DNA from: Sabellastarte sp. h YS-2021
Lineage: Eukaryota; Annelida; Polychaeta; Sabellida; Sabellidae
Assembly (NCBI GenBank): GCA_964017235.1
Contig: OZ024935.1
Span: 3,782,001 to 3,846,000 of the forward strand
Reading direction: 5' to 3'
DNA length: 64,000 bases
Part shown: positions 43,437-54,171 of the stretch, one piece after another
Numbering within the stretch: the first letter of the stretch is position 1
Layout: each line of letters opens with the position of its first letter
Translations under genes and position numbers: made by a program
Notes under the pieces: generated by a model
The model's input: only the letters and a program-made list of their open reading frames with translations
Database searches by the model: none
Told to the model about the DNA's origin: nothing

Positions 43437-43600
43437 AGAATTTGAGAAAAATTTTCAGGAAATGCATACAATGGCACAAAGAAGAGATAATTTTATTTTA
43501 CTGGTGATCAGTGTCATCGTCTGTATCAGCAAATTTTTAAATGATCTTTTAATCATTGCACTCATTAGCAGTAATCTAGGTGGTGGACATTAGCAGAGAC

Positions 43601-43867
43601 ATTCACTTTCTGTCAGAAAAGTAACTGACATCAAATTTTGTGCATTGCACTAACCATATGTATGTACAATCATTTTTTGTATTCATTTGATGTGTTAGTG
43701 GATTAGCAAGAGAACAAGATATCGTAACAAATTAAGTCAATTCAGTGGAGACCGTATTGCCAGAATCTTGGCAAATAAATGAGAACCAAAGTACTTCAAA
43801 AGTTGTAAAAAAATTTCATCTGATAGGCATTAATCCTGCGTCATGGGATTAAAAAATATCCAGGGTC
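43601..43867. other. Non-coding stretch
   Basis: Nothing recognised. Confidence 0.3.
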
Positions 43868-44322
43868 AGTCTCAAAAAGGACTTTGCCCGGAAGTAGATT
43901 TCAAGTTAAGACTTTTGTCTTTATTCCAGGCTAAGTAGTGGATTTAACTTTTGCATGCAAAGACTTAAAATATGGCCGCCATAAATATTTTTCACTTCAA
44001 ACTTCGAAATTCCTGAAATTAAAGAAGAAATATATAGAAAATCTCATTAAATTAATCTTTAGAACTCTTATATAGCAGCAAGGAGTTCTATTGAAAAACA
44101 GCATTTCACCAAACACAAAATGTTTTAAACAAGAAATATATGTCCGCAGTAGAATGTTTTGACTTGAAATAATGGGTCACATGACAAAGAAAACCACTGT
44201 GGTTATTTGGTGGATGTTCTTAGCTAAGTCACCCTTTGTGAAATCATTTATGTCCCTAGACTTAACTAAGACAAATGATTCTAAGTCTGGGCTAAGTCTA
44301 TGATCCTTTATGAAATCAGCCC
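43868..44322. mobile_element. MITE, family M1 (diverged copy)
   Basis: Ends 'ctcaaaaaggactttg' and 'gatcctttatgaaatc' are diverged inverted copies of the M1 ends. Inside are 'aagttaagacttttgtct' and 'cttagctaagtcaccctttgtga' as in the 15.2-15.8 kb copy. Non-coding. Confidence 0.55.
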
Positions 44323-44743
44323 CAAATTTCTTGGAGGATGCTGACGTCAAACCTTGAGAAAGCAAAATTGTAATGAGAATACCCTAGGAATATGTAAACA
44401 ATTATGGTGACTTATGTACATGTAACACTACCCATTGAATTAGCTACAAGTGGGTTTCAATGAAACGTAAACTGTAAAGACTCTCCTATTACAAACTAAA
44501 GAGGAGGTCCGACAAGGTAAGAATGAGGAAGATTATACAAAGAATTGCCCCAGGACAAAACTAATGAGCACGACATGTTCAGGACTCCTGCCTCAAAGTA
44601 CTCACATCAAAGAATGGGCTGCTGCAGAGAATCATCAAGGTAAACTTTGATGGCCAAAGGGAGGACGGAGGAGTAATGAAGAAGGTTGGAGACAACAGAG
44701 GTTGCCATAAGGGTTTGCTGTTTGCATATATTCACCTCCATAA
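44323..44743. other. Non-coding stretch before the LINE
   Basis: Purine-rich; no frame with recognisable content. Confidence 0.3.
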
Positions 44744-45688
44744 AGGTTCTGGGTCCGTTACTGTTTTCACTCTATACAACACCACTCAGTAAAATTATTC
44801 GCCTCCACCCGCATATTAAATTCCATTTTTATGCGGATGACACTCAGTTATACATCCATCTCTCCCACAAGAATGCTTCTTCGGCTCTCGCCAAGCTAAA
44901 TGCCTGCCTTCGTGATGTTCAAGAGTGGATGTCTCTCAGTAAATTGAAGCTCAACCCTGAAAAAACTGAGTTTATTGTCTTTGGTTCCAAGGCTCAACGT
45001 CAGAAGATTTCCTCTCACTTTCCTGTCAGCATTCTTGGTAGCCTTCTTCATCCGGTTGATTCTGTCAGAAATCTAGGTGTGTGGTTTGATGCAGATTATT
45101 TTTCATTCTCTGAGCATATCAAGAGGACTTGCAAAGCGTGCTTCCTTCAGATGCGTGACCTCTGTAGAATTAGAAAGTATCTCACTTCTGAAGTGGCAGT
45201 CCTTGCTGCAAATGCCTTGGTTAGTAGTCGTCTGGACTAGAGGTTTGTCCGGTTTCAATCAGCACAAATTACAAAGTATTCAGAACACCCTTGCTCGTAT
45301 TGTTACAAATCATAGAAAGTATGCTCATGTTACACCCATTCTACAGAAACTCCACTGGTTGCCTGTTAAGTATCGTTGTATTTTCAAAACCGCAACACTT
45401 GTGTATAAATTTTTGCACAGTGGTTCTCCTTCTTACTTCGAACCGTTCTTGTCTTTTAGTAGTTGTCCCTATAGTACTAGGCATAGTCACCCAGATCGTC
45501 AATACCTTACAGTTCCTCCTTTCCATTCATCAGTCTTTAAGTCAGCCAAACATTTTGGCCATAGTTTTGCCTTTGATGCTCCTAAGATCTGGAATGACCT
45601 CCCTCAAGATGTTTGCAGTGCAACATCAGTTGCCTCCTTCAGAAAGAAGCTTAAAACTTACCTGTTTGCAAAAGCCTACCCACCATAG
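44744..45688 (+). pseudogene. CR1/L2-like reverse transcriptase, C-terminal part
   Basis: The first frame runs to a TAG at 45240, right after ANALVSSRLD where related copies continue with YCNSL. The second frame then carries FNQHKLQSIQNTLARIVTN, LHWLPVKYRCIFKTATLVYK, FAFDAPKIWNDLPQDV and ends LKTYLFAKAYPP. The product would copy element RNA at the nicked target. A small deletion at 45240 and the missing N-terminal half make it inactive. Confidence 0.8.
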
Positions 45689-45841
45689 CCTCTCCCATCA
45701 CATCTGTGTCTCCTTGGTACGACCTGGCTATGTCCCTTGATTAACGATAACTGCCTTGCTTTATGTTTAGATGCGCCTTAGAGTCCATCAGTGATGGAGA
45801 TTAAGCGCTATAAAAGTCCACATTAGATTAGATTAGATAAT
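44744..45841 (+). mobile_element. CR1/L2-like LINE, 5'-truncated, with 3' end
   Basis: Begins inside reverse transcriptase (VLGPLLFSLYTTPLSKII), includes FYADDTQLYIHLSHKNAS with the YADD catalytic box, and runs to the ORF2 C-terminus and a 3' end 'gagattaagcgctataaaag'. It closes with a short tail of ATTAG pentamers (45823-45838). It has one clear break at 45240. It is the best-kept copy of the family also seen at 17280-18165 (-), 35425-35535 (-), 48540-48860 and 61880-62356. Confidence 0.8.
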
Positions 45842-46665
45842 CACCACTGTCTGACCTGGACATCAAGCTATCATCATCATAAAGAATTCTTATGATTGCA
45901 AGAACTTACCGTTTTTCCAATAGCTTTCCAATTAAAGTTACAATTCATTCAAGAAGGCTTCTGAAAAATTTATGATTGTTTTCACATCCATCTGATTTGT
46001 TACCAAACCGTAATGATTGACTTAAGATGGAAAAGATAGCTTTGGAAATGTTATGATAGGTTAAATATCACTGTAAAATCAAAATATGACTTTATAAACA
46101 ATAAGATAAGCTTAGGATGGGATTGCTGTCGGTTCCTGAATGCAAGATCAAATAAGGATTGGCTACAGTTTATGATACATTCAAGCCGTGTGACACTGCC
46201 ACAAACTATTAATAATAGACTCCCAAACACATCCAATTTGGATCCACTCAGGAAGTATTAAAATACTGTATGTGATTGTCCCAATTGTAGTTCATGAAGG
46301 TCGTGTTAGGGAATATAAAAAAAATGTTGCATCGTACACTTATCTGGGTCACAATCACAGTAAACAAACAGCTCGGTCATAATATATCCATAGCAGATGC
46401 AATTGTATGCTGCAATATTGATGCTCTAAAAATCATAAAAGGGACAGTCCAAACACCAAGCATATATCTTAATCCAGTAAGAGTCTCCCAGTCGAGGATG
46501 GCTGTGGTGGTAATTATGCAATTCTAAATATGTAAGGTTTGTAAGATAGAAAAATGGTAAATTCTTGCAATTGAAAAAATTCTTATGGTGATGATAGCTT
46601 GATGCCCAGATCTTGCATTTTGTAATTACAATACAATATAACAAAATATGTAATATTAATAATAA
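45842..46665. other. Non-coding stretch
   Basis: No recognised gene; short frames lack domain signatures. Confidence 0.35.
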
Positions 46666-46672
46666 TAATATA

Positions 46673-46726
46673 CCTAATAATAGAAAAAGTTCTGTGTAAG
46701 AATACAGAACTTTTTCTATTATTAGG
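46673..46726. repeat. Perfect palindrome, 23-bp arms, 8-bp loop
   Basis: The left arm 46673-46695 (starts CCTAATAATAGAAAA) and right arm 46704-46726 are exact inverted copies around an 8-base spacer. An AT-trinucleotide tract lies just to the left. It abuts a tRNA-derived SINE on its right. An RNA copy would form a strong hairpin. Confidence 0.9.
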
Positions 46727-46734
46727 TCAAAGCA

Positions 46735-46985
46735 GTTTATACAGTATTACACCAGAAAGGATAACTGGCCTTGGTAAGCTTACCGACCGCTGCGATGCAA
46801 GGCACAGAAGCCAGTATTCCTTACGGCTAGGTACCCATATTTCCCCAGGGTGTGGAGAGGTACAGTCCAGGTTTACATCCTGCCCAAGGATGTTATCCTA
46901 CACGAAACACTTTAATGGCGATCGAACCCACAACCCTTGGATTATGAGTCCAACACCCTACCAACTGAGCCACATGAGAACCTAA
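46735..46985 (-). repeat. tRNA(Met)-derived SINE, family S3
   Basis: On the - strand the head reads like a tRNA: A box GGCTCAGTTGG (46961-46971), anticodon-loop text ACTCATAATCC with CAT, and B box GGTTCGATCGC (about 46919-46929). The T-arm and acceptor do not pair properly, so it is not a working tRNA gene. A SINE body of about 170 bases follows, down to the palindrome. Confidence 0.7.
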
Positions 46986-48478
46986 TGTATATGTAATGTA
47001 TATAGGGATATCAGTGGTTGTGTAATAAAATGACACACTTGTAAACACAGTAGCAACACTAAGTATGCATAGCAAGTGATAACAGTAATACTAGAAGGTG
47101 CACTATGAATATGTGTACAGAATATTCCTGCAGTAGTTTTTAACTAGAATTTATTTTACTTGCATATACACTTGTAATTTGATGCTAACATAACTCATTT
47201 TGAGAATGTATACTGAAACGTAATATGAAGTAAATGAAGTTTACAGCACGTGTAAATGATATCTTCGTAATGTGATATTATAGAGGTAGCTTTTTAATAA
47301 AACTTTAGTAATTTCATGCATGTGTTACTCTAACAAACCTGCCCAGTTATTATTGTGGTATACCCGTATGTCTTTAGTTAACCTGTAAATTGTAATAAAA
47401 CTAACGAGTTGATATAAAAACGTTTTTATTAGCAGCAGTTATTGATTGTTGGGTTCACACTGACCCTTAGCATTCCTCATACTTCCTGTCTCCACTTCGA
47501 TACTAAGAAATTGGTTTTACTGTCTTTGTTTGAATATAAATGTAAAATAATTCACAAGCCAAATTATTTATATTAAAAAGCTCTTGCACAAAAAGCACCT
47601 CGCATTAAAATATTTTTTTAAAAGACACTTTCTAAATGCATAGGAAGAATGAAGTACTTAAAACACATGTCTAAGGCAAATATACCAAAGAAAGAGTTAT
47701 TTCTTATCTTTAGGTTGTTTTCTCATAAAATGCTTGATATAGCAAAATTTATATTGAACTACAAAGCACTTCTACAATGCAAATATCTATCTGAGTATCC
47801 CAATATTGTCATTTAACAATTTTATTTCTGCAGTAACCTCCACCACGAACTCCAAATCATTGAAAGTCAGACCATAAATAATTTTGGATCTTTATGTCCT
47901 GAGTATACCTCCTCCTTTGGTCTGGCTATACCGAAAAATATCACAAAGATGCATCTATTAATTTTGGAGTAAGCAAACACACAAATTTACAATTATGTAA
48001 ACTCGCCCCCAAGAATAACCTCTATATGGTAGATCTAGGTAGTAATAAGGATATGCAAGAATGGGAAAATGATAGAATAGGGTACATATATCGCCGGTCA
48101 CATTATGGTTTATTCAATACCAACAATAACTATGAATGTGCAACTGTAAATCTTCTGTAAACTGACTCATATAAATTATGAAGTGAAATCACTTATATTT
48201 TGTGCTACTGAACATTAACACATTACTAGTGTCAAGTAGATATGACCACAAGACATTTTATTAACTGGATATTGATTCCATCAACATCTGTTGACAAATA
48301 TATGGCACCAATCTGTAGCTAGGCATATTGATTTCAGTTGTAGCGATGACATATTCGCTGAAGATCTGATTCATTAACATCTGCTAAAGGAGGCATTTTG
48401 TTTCTTCAACATTATAAAATATAGAGGAAAGAATGTGCTTGAGTCATGCTTTTATATAATTAAAAGTTTTGTGGTTAC
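46986..48478. other. Non-coding stretch
   Basis: About 1.5 kb, AT-rich, without recognised content. Confidence 0.35.
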
Positions 48479-48539
48479 CTCTGACAAGCAGGTTATGGTT
48501 TTGGGGGTGTTTATTTGTCTGTCTGTTTTTCTTTTTCAC

Positions 48540-48860
48540 CTTTTCAGTCTTCACTTTACATTCAAACATTTTAGACATACTTTTGCCTTTGATACTCTAA
48601 CCGGTTTGGAACGATCTATCTGACACAACAAAATCCTACCTTTATTGAATCCATCAGGAGAAAAACTCGAAATTTACCTCTTTGTAAAAGACTATCCGTC
48701 ATAGCCAATCCCACCTCCCTGAGTCTTCTCTGGTATGATCTGGTTATGTTTATGGATCAAGTGTTACTCAATATGTTTATGTATAGTTGTCCCTTAGAGG
48801 TTGTCATATGATGCAGATTGAGCACTATATAAGTCCTTATTAGATTAAATTAGATCGCTT
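48540..48860 (+). repeat. CR1/L2-like LINE 3' end, degraded
   Basis: It matches the end of the 44744-45841 copy: 'cttttgcctttgatactc' for FAFDAPK, 'tttgtaaaagactatcc' for FAKAYP, 'gattgagcactatataag', and an ATTAGATTAAATTAGA tail. The 48479-48535 text just before it looks like the start of an R1 repeat. Confidence 0.65.
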
Positions 48861-49751
48861 GTGTTTGTGATTACTCCAAGATTAATAAACCAACATTAGG
48901 AATGTTTATGTAGTTAAAGCCTGTCCATAGAAAGAAGTAAAAGAATTTTGTAAAAGATCCAAATTATATTTTGGATATATAATCTCAAATTTGTAACAGT
49001 CCCATTTCAATGATAATGAAGGCTAATAAAATAAACAGTAATTAGTTACAATGACACTGCCTTGGCGGAGTTCTGCGATAAAGGAGTGCTTTCTATTTGT
49101 TGAAATGTTTTCACTAAAACAAATTCAGAATATAGGTTTGTGATGTTAAATGCCCATATTTTATAATTATTATAATGTGAAACAACAACAAATCATCAGC
49201 AACTGTTGTTTTTATTTATCCATTTGCACTCAGCACCAAGTTTAAGATATTTCGTCAAAGGTAGCGCAAACTGTTTGGTTGAGCTTCTGCAACCAAAACA
49301 AAAAGATATCATCAAGCAACTGCCTAATTTCCAACTTGAGGTGAAGCATCGAGATTCAAACCCAATGAGCAAGTTTTGGTCAAAGAGCAAAGTGTTTTGT
49401 TTACACCATTATGAACGGCTCAGTCAACCTAGATTCGAAGCTAGAATGCTTAAATATACATAACTATTAAAAGCTAGCATAGAGAGTCCAAATGAAAAAA
49501 AAACATGCAATAGATTTATAATACTATCCAACATAATTCTGAGCTATTCTTTTACTTTTCATATGGTAATCCAATGGGCATCTGCAAGTAGCTAGCCAAA
49601 TTGCCAACATAAATTCAAGATTTATGATTCAAACTCCATGGCCAAGTGCTGGACCTCTAATACAAAATAATATATATATCATTGGCCCCAAAATATAAAA
49701 CTACCAGCTGATACTTTGCTGCAATATCCAGAGTTAATATAGCCTCCACAA
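48861..49751. other. Non-coding stretch, 3' side of TMEM45
   Basis: A frame at 49206-49463 is open for 85 codons but shows no domain. The part near 49750 must include the TMEM45 3' untranslated region. Confidence 0.35.
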
Positions 49752-50642
49752 CTAAATGGCATCATCCTGATCTGAACTGTTCTGCTGAAGACTGGAATAC
49801 CCCATGATTTCTTGTCTCAATACATAATGTTGCTCTTGCAAAGCTTCTTCATCTATCCATCCTTTCTTCCTGTAGAAACAGCCAATGGAGAGACTACAGA
49901 TGATCATGAGAATGGTTATGACTGCCATGTGCCAGGCATAGACACATGTGGCAAACATCAGTGGACTGTGAGTGTCCCTGGATTGCTGTTCCGCCTCATG
50001 ATAGCCACCCCAAGGATTTGTTAGGGGAGGGTAGAGAAAGAAGGCAACTTGGCAAAACCACGTTCCTTGTAGGCAGGTGAAGAATGCTCTTGCCAGAGGA
50101 GGCCATATAGAGTTCCTGTGTGTGACCTCCAGCAAGGTCACAGCGGCACAGGCAAATATGGTGTAGACAAGCAAGGTATGCAAGACAACATCAAAGTCAT
50201 CTCGACCAAAGAGATGGAACTTAAATAGCAGGCCCTCTACCACAAAAGACAGGAAGATCATCAAATAAACAATGTCATCACAGCATGGGATGACCTTAAG
50301 TCTAGGCAGTACTACAGCCAACAAGGAGGTCATTCCGAAAAAGAAGTACATGGTGCCATGCTGGATGTTGCCAATACCAAGATGATGGTTCTTGATGGTT
50401 GCACAGACAAGTTCCACAAATAATCCGATTGCACTGAATATAATGACAATGTAGCACTCAATTTTAACTCTCTTCCCTTTTATTTGCACTATGAAAGTAG
50501 GAGTACTGTAAAAAGGGGGAGATTTTCCAAAGCTACTCTTTTGTAAAGATTTGTAGAAACTCCGAATAGTCTGAATGGCCCAATAAATTGCTGCAACAAT
50601 AAAGAATAATCCTGGAAGCACATGTCCAAAGAAGCTACCCAT
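49752..50642 (-). CDS. TMEM45 family multi-pass membrane protein
   Basis: A 296-residue intact frame from the first ATG at 50642; codons upstream are open but lack an ATG. It starts MGSFFGHVLPGLFFIVAAIY, the typical TMEM45/DUF716 opening. About seven hydrophobic segments follow, including a helix at VEIVCAT-like position ~80-95 and FFFGMTSLLAVVLPRL. Conserved His and acidic residues appear in FKFHLFGRDDFDVVLHTLL, and QGTWFCQVAFFLYPP, MAVITILMIICSLSIGCFY and a polar acidic tail follow. TMEM45 proteins lie in internal or plasma membranes and their molecular role is unsettled. The whole domain is in one exon, which could reflect retroposition or lineage intron loss. No frame break; codon use looks normal. 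Confidence 0.85.
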   Translation of the reverse strand: MGSFFGHVLPGLFFIVAAIYWAIQTIRSFYKSLQKSSFGKSPPFYSTPTFIVQIKGKRVKIECYIVIIFSAIGLFVELVCATIKNHHLGIGNIQHGTMYFFFGMTSLLAVVLPRLKVIPCCDDIVYLMIFLSFVVEGLLFKFHLFGRDDFDVVLHTLLVYTIFACAAVTLLEVTHRNSIWPPLARAFFTCLQGTWFCQVAFFLYPPLTNPWGGYHEAEQQSRDTHSPLMFATCVYAWHMAVITILMIICSLSIGCFYRKKGWIDEEALQEQHYVLRQEIMGYSSLQQNSSDQDDAI

Positions 50643-51659
50643 GGTGCACTGTTCCTTCTTTAATCCAAAAATAAACTGGTAACCCAATTACATTTGCTGT
50701 ATCCTTAACGACCAGTTCCAGGTAAGCAGATTAAGATGACATCTCAAGTTAATTGTGAATTGTTAATATCTAAGTATATTTAGGATTATAATTTATTTTA
50801 CCAGTGAATCAAAGCGTGATCCTGTTTTTAATTTCACCTTGAGTTTAAAGTCAGAGCGGCTATAATTTTCCTTTACTCCCTGTACACATTTAACACTATT
50901 GATCCGTTTTAGTAACACATTTATATGTATTGTACTAGCAACTAGCAGTACTGATGTTCTGACACAGTAATTTGCAATATAATTTTATTTTATCAAAACT
51001 TTCAAGTGAGTCTCATTTCTAGAAAATGGATCTATTACATCCACAAAGATGGGGAGGAGAGCATGTCCATTTCTATCCCAGGCAGATCTGATACTTCATT
51101 ATTCACCTTTATATAAAGGAAGACACACTCAAGATTGTTATCCTAAACAACCATTTTTTATCAGATTATCTTCTCTGTCATCCTTCATGAGTCCAGTTGT
51201 TATCACAACAGTCAGTATAAATATACATAGCCAATATTATCACAACCTCAACATAAACGTGCATATCTGCACTGATAGGTAGTTGACTTTGACTTTGATC
51301 ATAAAGATACACACTTCAGCTGGACTCCTAACTTATTGACAAAATTGATTAATCTCTTTCCAGCAGCACTGACATGACTACACACACGTAACCAATGATG
51401 ATGATTAGATCAGATCTGATAATGAATACTAGTAAAATGTATCTTGTCTATATCCAAGGTATGGGTCAATTGCACAGATATCTTGATATCGAGAGCAATT
51501 GCTGAAATAGCATGACGACATTTTACAACTGACATCGGGCTTGTTGACAGATGTAATTGAAGAAAAAATTAAAATAGTAGACACAAACCCTCAATCTGAA
51601 GATATTAAAATCTTTTATCCCATTTATTTAGGAATTCTACTAAAATATATAACAATTTC
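50643..51659. other. Upstream flank of TMEM45
   Basis: Should contain the TMEM45 promoter and leader; no motif is clear. No other gene recognised. Confidence 0.35.
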
Positions 51660-51821
51660 GTTTCACAAAGCCTCCCTCCTTAAAAGAAACCTTGAAAACT
51701 CAAGGTATAGCTAGTTACAGAAGGTTTTATGAAACATAAGCTTAAGGTGGCTTTCTGAAAGGGAAAAAATGACCTTGATTTACTTAAGGAAGTCATTTCC
51801 AAAGCAGATCTTGTGAAACCA
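51660..51821. mobile_element. Short MITE with TTTCACAAAG-like ends
   Basis: Begins GTTTCACAAAGCC and ends CTTGTGAAACC, inverted copies, and is about 160 bp. The ends resemble those of family M1 but the interior differs. Confidence 0.5.
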
Positions 51822-51842
51822 GACCCAGATCTTAAAAAGTTT

Positions 51843-52077
51843 TTAAGCGAGAGCTCTAGCGAGGCTCGCGCTTGTAGGAATCGTTGTTTTTTTTGTCTCT
51901 GGACTTTATGAATTATGAATTCATGAATTATGAATTCAAAAATGAATTATTAGTGTGATGAGTATCTTTCTGTTCACTGAAATTAAGTGACAATATGTTA
52001 CATTAGTCCTGGGATGGGTGACCGTCTGAGTTCTAGACCAACTATGGGATGTGTCTGAATTGGAATTTTCTTCTCAA
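51843..52077 (+). repeat. 5S-rRNA-derived SINE (copy 1)
   Basis: The core 51973-52030 matches the internal promoter half of 5S rRNA: 'cactgaaattaag' for the A-box region and 'ttagtcctgggatgggtgaccg' for the C box. A leading 'gagctctagcgaggctcgcgc' block and a trailing 'ttctagaccaactatggga' block are shared with copy 2. It carries an extra AT-rich insert (TGAATTA repeats) at about 51908-51950. Likely SINE3-type (RNA polymerase III type 1 promoter). Confidence 0.7.
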
Positions 52078-52189
52078 ATATGACTGTTTAGAATCTCCAT
52101 TGTCAACAGAATATTGATCTATTATCATGAGCACCTACAACATTGTATAATGTCAAGCTGTTGCTGTTTTTGCCAAATATTTAACCTTT

Positions 52190-52395
52190 GCCTTAATTGG
52201 CAATGTTTGTTTGTCTCTCTGCAAAAAATAACTCAAAAAGTTGCAGATGGTTTTCATTTTTTTTTTAGGAAATGCTACAGAAATGGGAGCAGATGATAAG
52301 ATTTTTGTGGTGATATGAGATCACCCTCTGGATTTTTATTACAAGAATATTCAAAGTGTTGGACCTTGTTGGAGGTTCGCACTCTTCGAGTGATC
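52190..52395 (+). repeat. Dispersed repeat, family R1 (copy between the 5S SINEs)
   Basis: Shares 'aaaataactcaaaaagtt', 'gatgataagatttttgtggtga' and 'gaggttcgcactcttcgagtg' with the family. It lies directly between the two 5S-derived SINE copies. Confidence 0.55.
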
Positions 52396-52398
52396 TTG

Positions 52399-52607
52399 TT
52401 AAGCATGAGCTCCAGCAAGGCTTGCACTTCAAGGAATCACTTTTTTATATGTCTCTGAACTTTCATGACGTGTGGCGCAGTGTGATGAGTATCTGTCTCT
52501 TCACTGAAATTAAGCGGCAATAGGATATGTTAGTACTGGGATGTATGACCGTCTGAGTTCTAAACCAGCTATGGAATGTGTCCGAGTTCGAATTTCTTCT
52601 TGTCACC
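52399..52607 (+). repeat. 5S-rRNA-derived SINE (copy 2)
   Basis: Core 52499-52558 with 'cactgaaattaagcgg' and 'ttagtactgggatgtatgaccg', closely matching the 5S rRNA promoter region and copy 1. The leading 'gagctccagcaaggcttgcac' and trailing 'ccagctatggaatgtgtccgag' blocks agree with copy 1. Confidence 0.7.
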
Positions 52608-53102
52608 AGACTTTTATAAATTCTAGTACATTACTCGTGACTCTGATGGCTGTGCAGCTTGCACATGTAGATCGAAAGACTTTTTGGCCTTGTTCACTAT
52701 TTGGTTCAATGTTATGAAGACTCTTATCTGAGAATGAATTGTGTACGTATGATGTCTGAGCTTCCTTTAAGCGGATAATTATTGGCCAATATCAACAGAG
52801 ATTGGGCAAACTTCAAACCCTCTTTGTAATATAAGAAGCATCGTGTCACATCTGATCTGAGGTCTGTCATACATTAGACAGAAAATGGTCAGGCAGCAAA
52901 TAAAGTATTGAACATGAAACAGAAAAGTGTACTTCCCATCTGAGAATAAAGACTTATTAAAGAATTTTCGACTGGCAGGAAGTATGCTTATCAGCTGATA
53001 AATAGCTGTTAAAAATTAGCTGATACTAATTTGTTCAAAGGAAATAATTGAACTCATTCTTACTAATTATATGCTACAGAGGTGTTTTGTTTTTCTAAAT
53101 CA
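52608..53102. other. Non-coding stretch
   Basis: Nothing recognised. Confidence 0.3.
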
Positions 53103-53225
53103 GTGACCTAGTGGGTTAGCTGGTTTGACATCCAATTCAAGGCTGTCATCTCTGGTTTGAACTACCAAAGGTGACAATGCTGAGAACCTGTCCCAATATG
53201 ACTATTGAATGGAACGTAAAACCCC
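53103..53225 (+). repeat. tRNA-derived SINE-like repeat, family S4
   Basis: A-box-like 'agtgggttagctgg' and B-box-like 'tctggtttgaactacc' about 40 bases apart, then a short body ending 'tgaatggaacgtaaaacccc', a typical tRNA-SINE tail. One copy only. Confidence 0.45.
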
Positions 53226-53456
53226 AGCTTTGGTCTTTTTATGTGTAAATTTCAAAACTGATAGGTTGAAATTCAGTTTATTAGAAAGGTGTATTTATTC
53301 AAATTAAGTTGTTTGTTAATTATTACTGGAAATAAAGACCAAGTATTAATTCCATTTATTCCCCAGGGCCTCTAAATATGTATAAATTATGCATTAACAA
53401 GTGCTGTAGCCTTTTCACAAATGTATCAATATCTTTGTTACCCATAATTAAATTCA

Positions 53457-53600
53457 CCAGTCAGGTTACGTTTTTGGTGGTGTTTATTTGTCTATTCTTT
53501 TTGGCCATAATATCAAAATTAATGAATGGATTTTTCTAAAATTTATTTTGGGTTAGGGCCTAACAAAAGGAAGATGTGACTAAATTTTGAGAAAAATGTG
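53457..53600 (+). repeat. Dispersed repeat, family R1 (partial copy)
   Basis: 'ggtggtgtttatttgtct', 'aatgaatggatttttc' and 'tgactaaattttgag' follow the family order. Confidence 0.45.
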
Positions 53601-53649
53601 ATCATTTTCTGCACAAAAAAATCAAGACTTTCGCTTTCTGGTTGGCATT

Positions 53650-53749
53650 ACTTAAAATAGCCCACCTAGCCAAGACAAAAGGCCCAGACTTAAGTCCCTG
53701 ACTTAGTCTCAGTCAGGCTAAATGTAAGATCCTTTGTGAAACCGGCCCT
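53650..53749 (+). repeat. MITE M1, single right end
   Basis: 'cagacttaagtccctgac' and 'gatcctttgtgaaaccggccc' match the right end of M1. The left part is replaced by R1 text. Confidence 0.5.
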
Positions 53750-54171
53750 AGTGGTTGTCACAGTACCTAAGGTGATAACAACCAAGGTACTTACCCTTCT
53801 CTACCAATTTACCGTTCTTATTCTTTACCTATTTTTGTCTCATTTGATTTTGGTGACGGGTGGGGGCAGCTGACGGTTGTGGTTAAGCTTCAAAGGCCTA
53901 TGATATCACTCAGATTGGGGATGTCACAATATAGTGTGCTTTACATATTCCATGAGAATTTTCTAACAATGAGACATGCATGTATGTTGAACTTGATTAT
54001 ATCTCAGCAATAGTCGATTTATTTATTCGATTATGTCATCTATGATTGGACACCTTAGCATGATCTTTCTTCCATCAAAATGTTGCCTGTCTACATGGTC
54101 TTTCAGTGAAGTGCCAAATGGGTATAAAAGGTTCAAAATTACCCTACATTTGTTCCCATTTTTGGGTATTG
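53750..54171. other. Non-coding stretch
   Basis: Nothing recognised. Confidence 0.3.

Noticed and set aside
43037..43593. Two identical 60-codon frames and a 99-codon frame
   Set aside because: They are the result of the 226-bp duplication of a non-coding repeat.
46915..46985. Apparent tRNA-Met(CAT) gene on the - strand
   Set aside because: A and B boxes are good but the T-arm has two mismatches and the acceptor arms do not pair. A SINE body follows, so it is a tRNA-derived SINE head.
49206..49463. 85-codon + strand frame near TMEM45
   Set aside because: No recognisable domain or splice context. B-box-like 'gggtttgaatctcg' on the other strand hints at a tRNA-like repeat, but this is too weak to call.
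50643..50687. N-terminal extension of TMEM45
   Set aside because: Open but without ATG; family members start at MGSF, which is the ATG at 50642.
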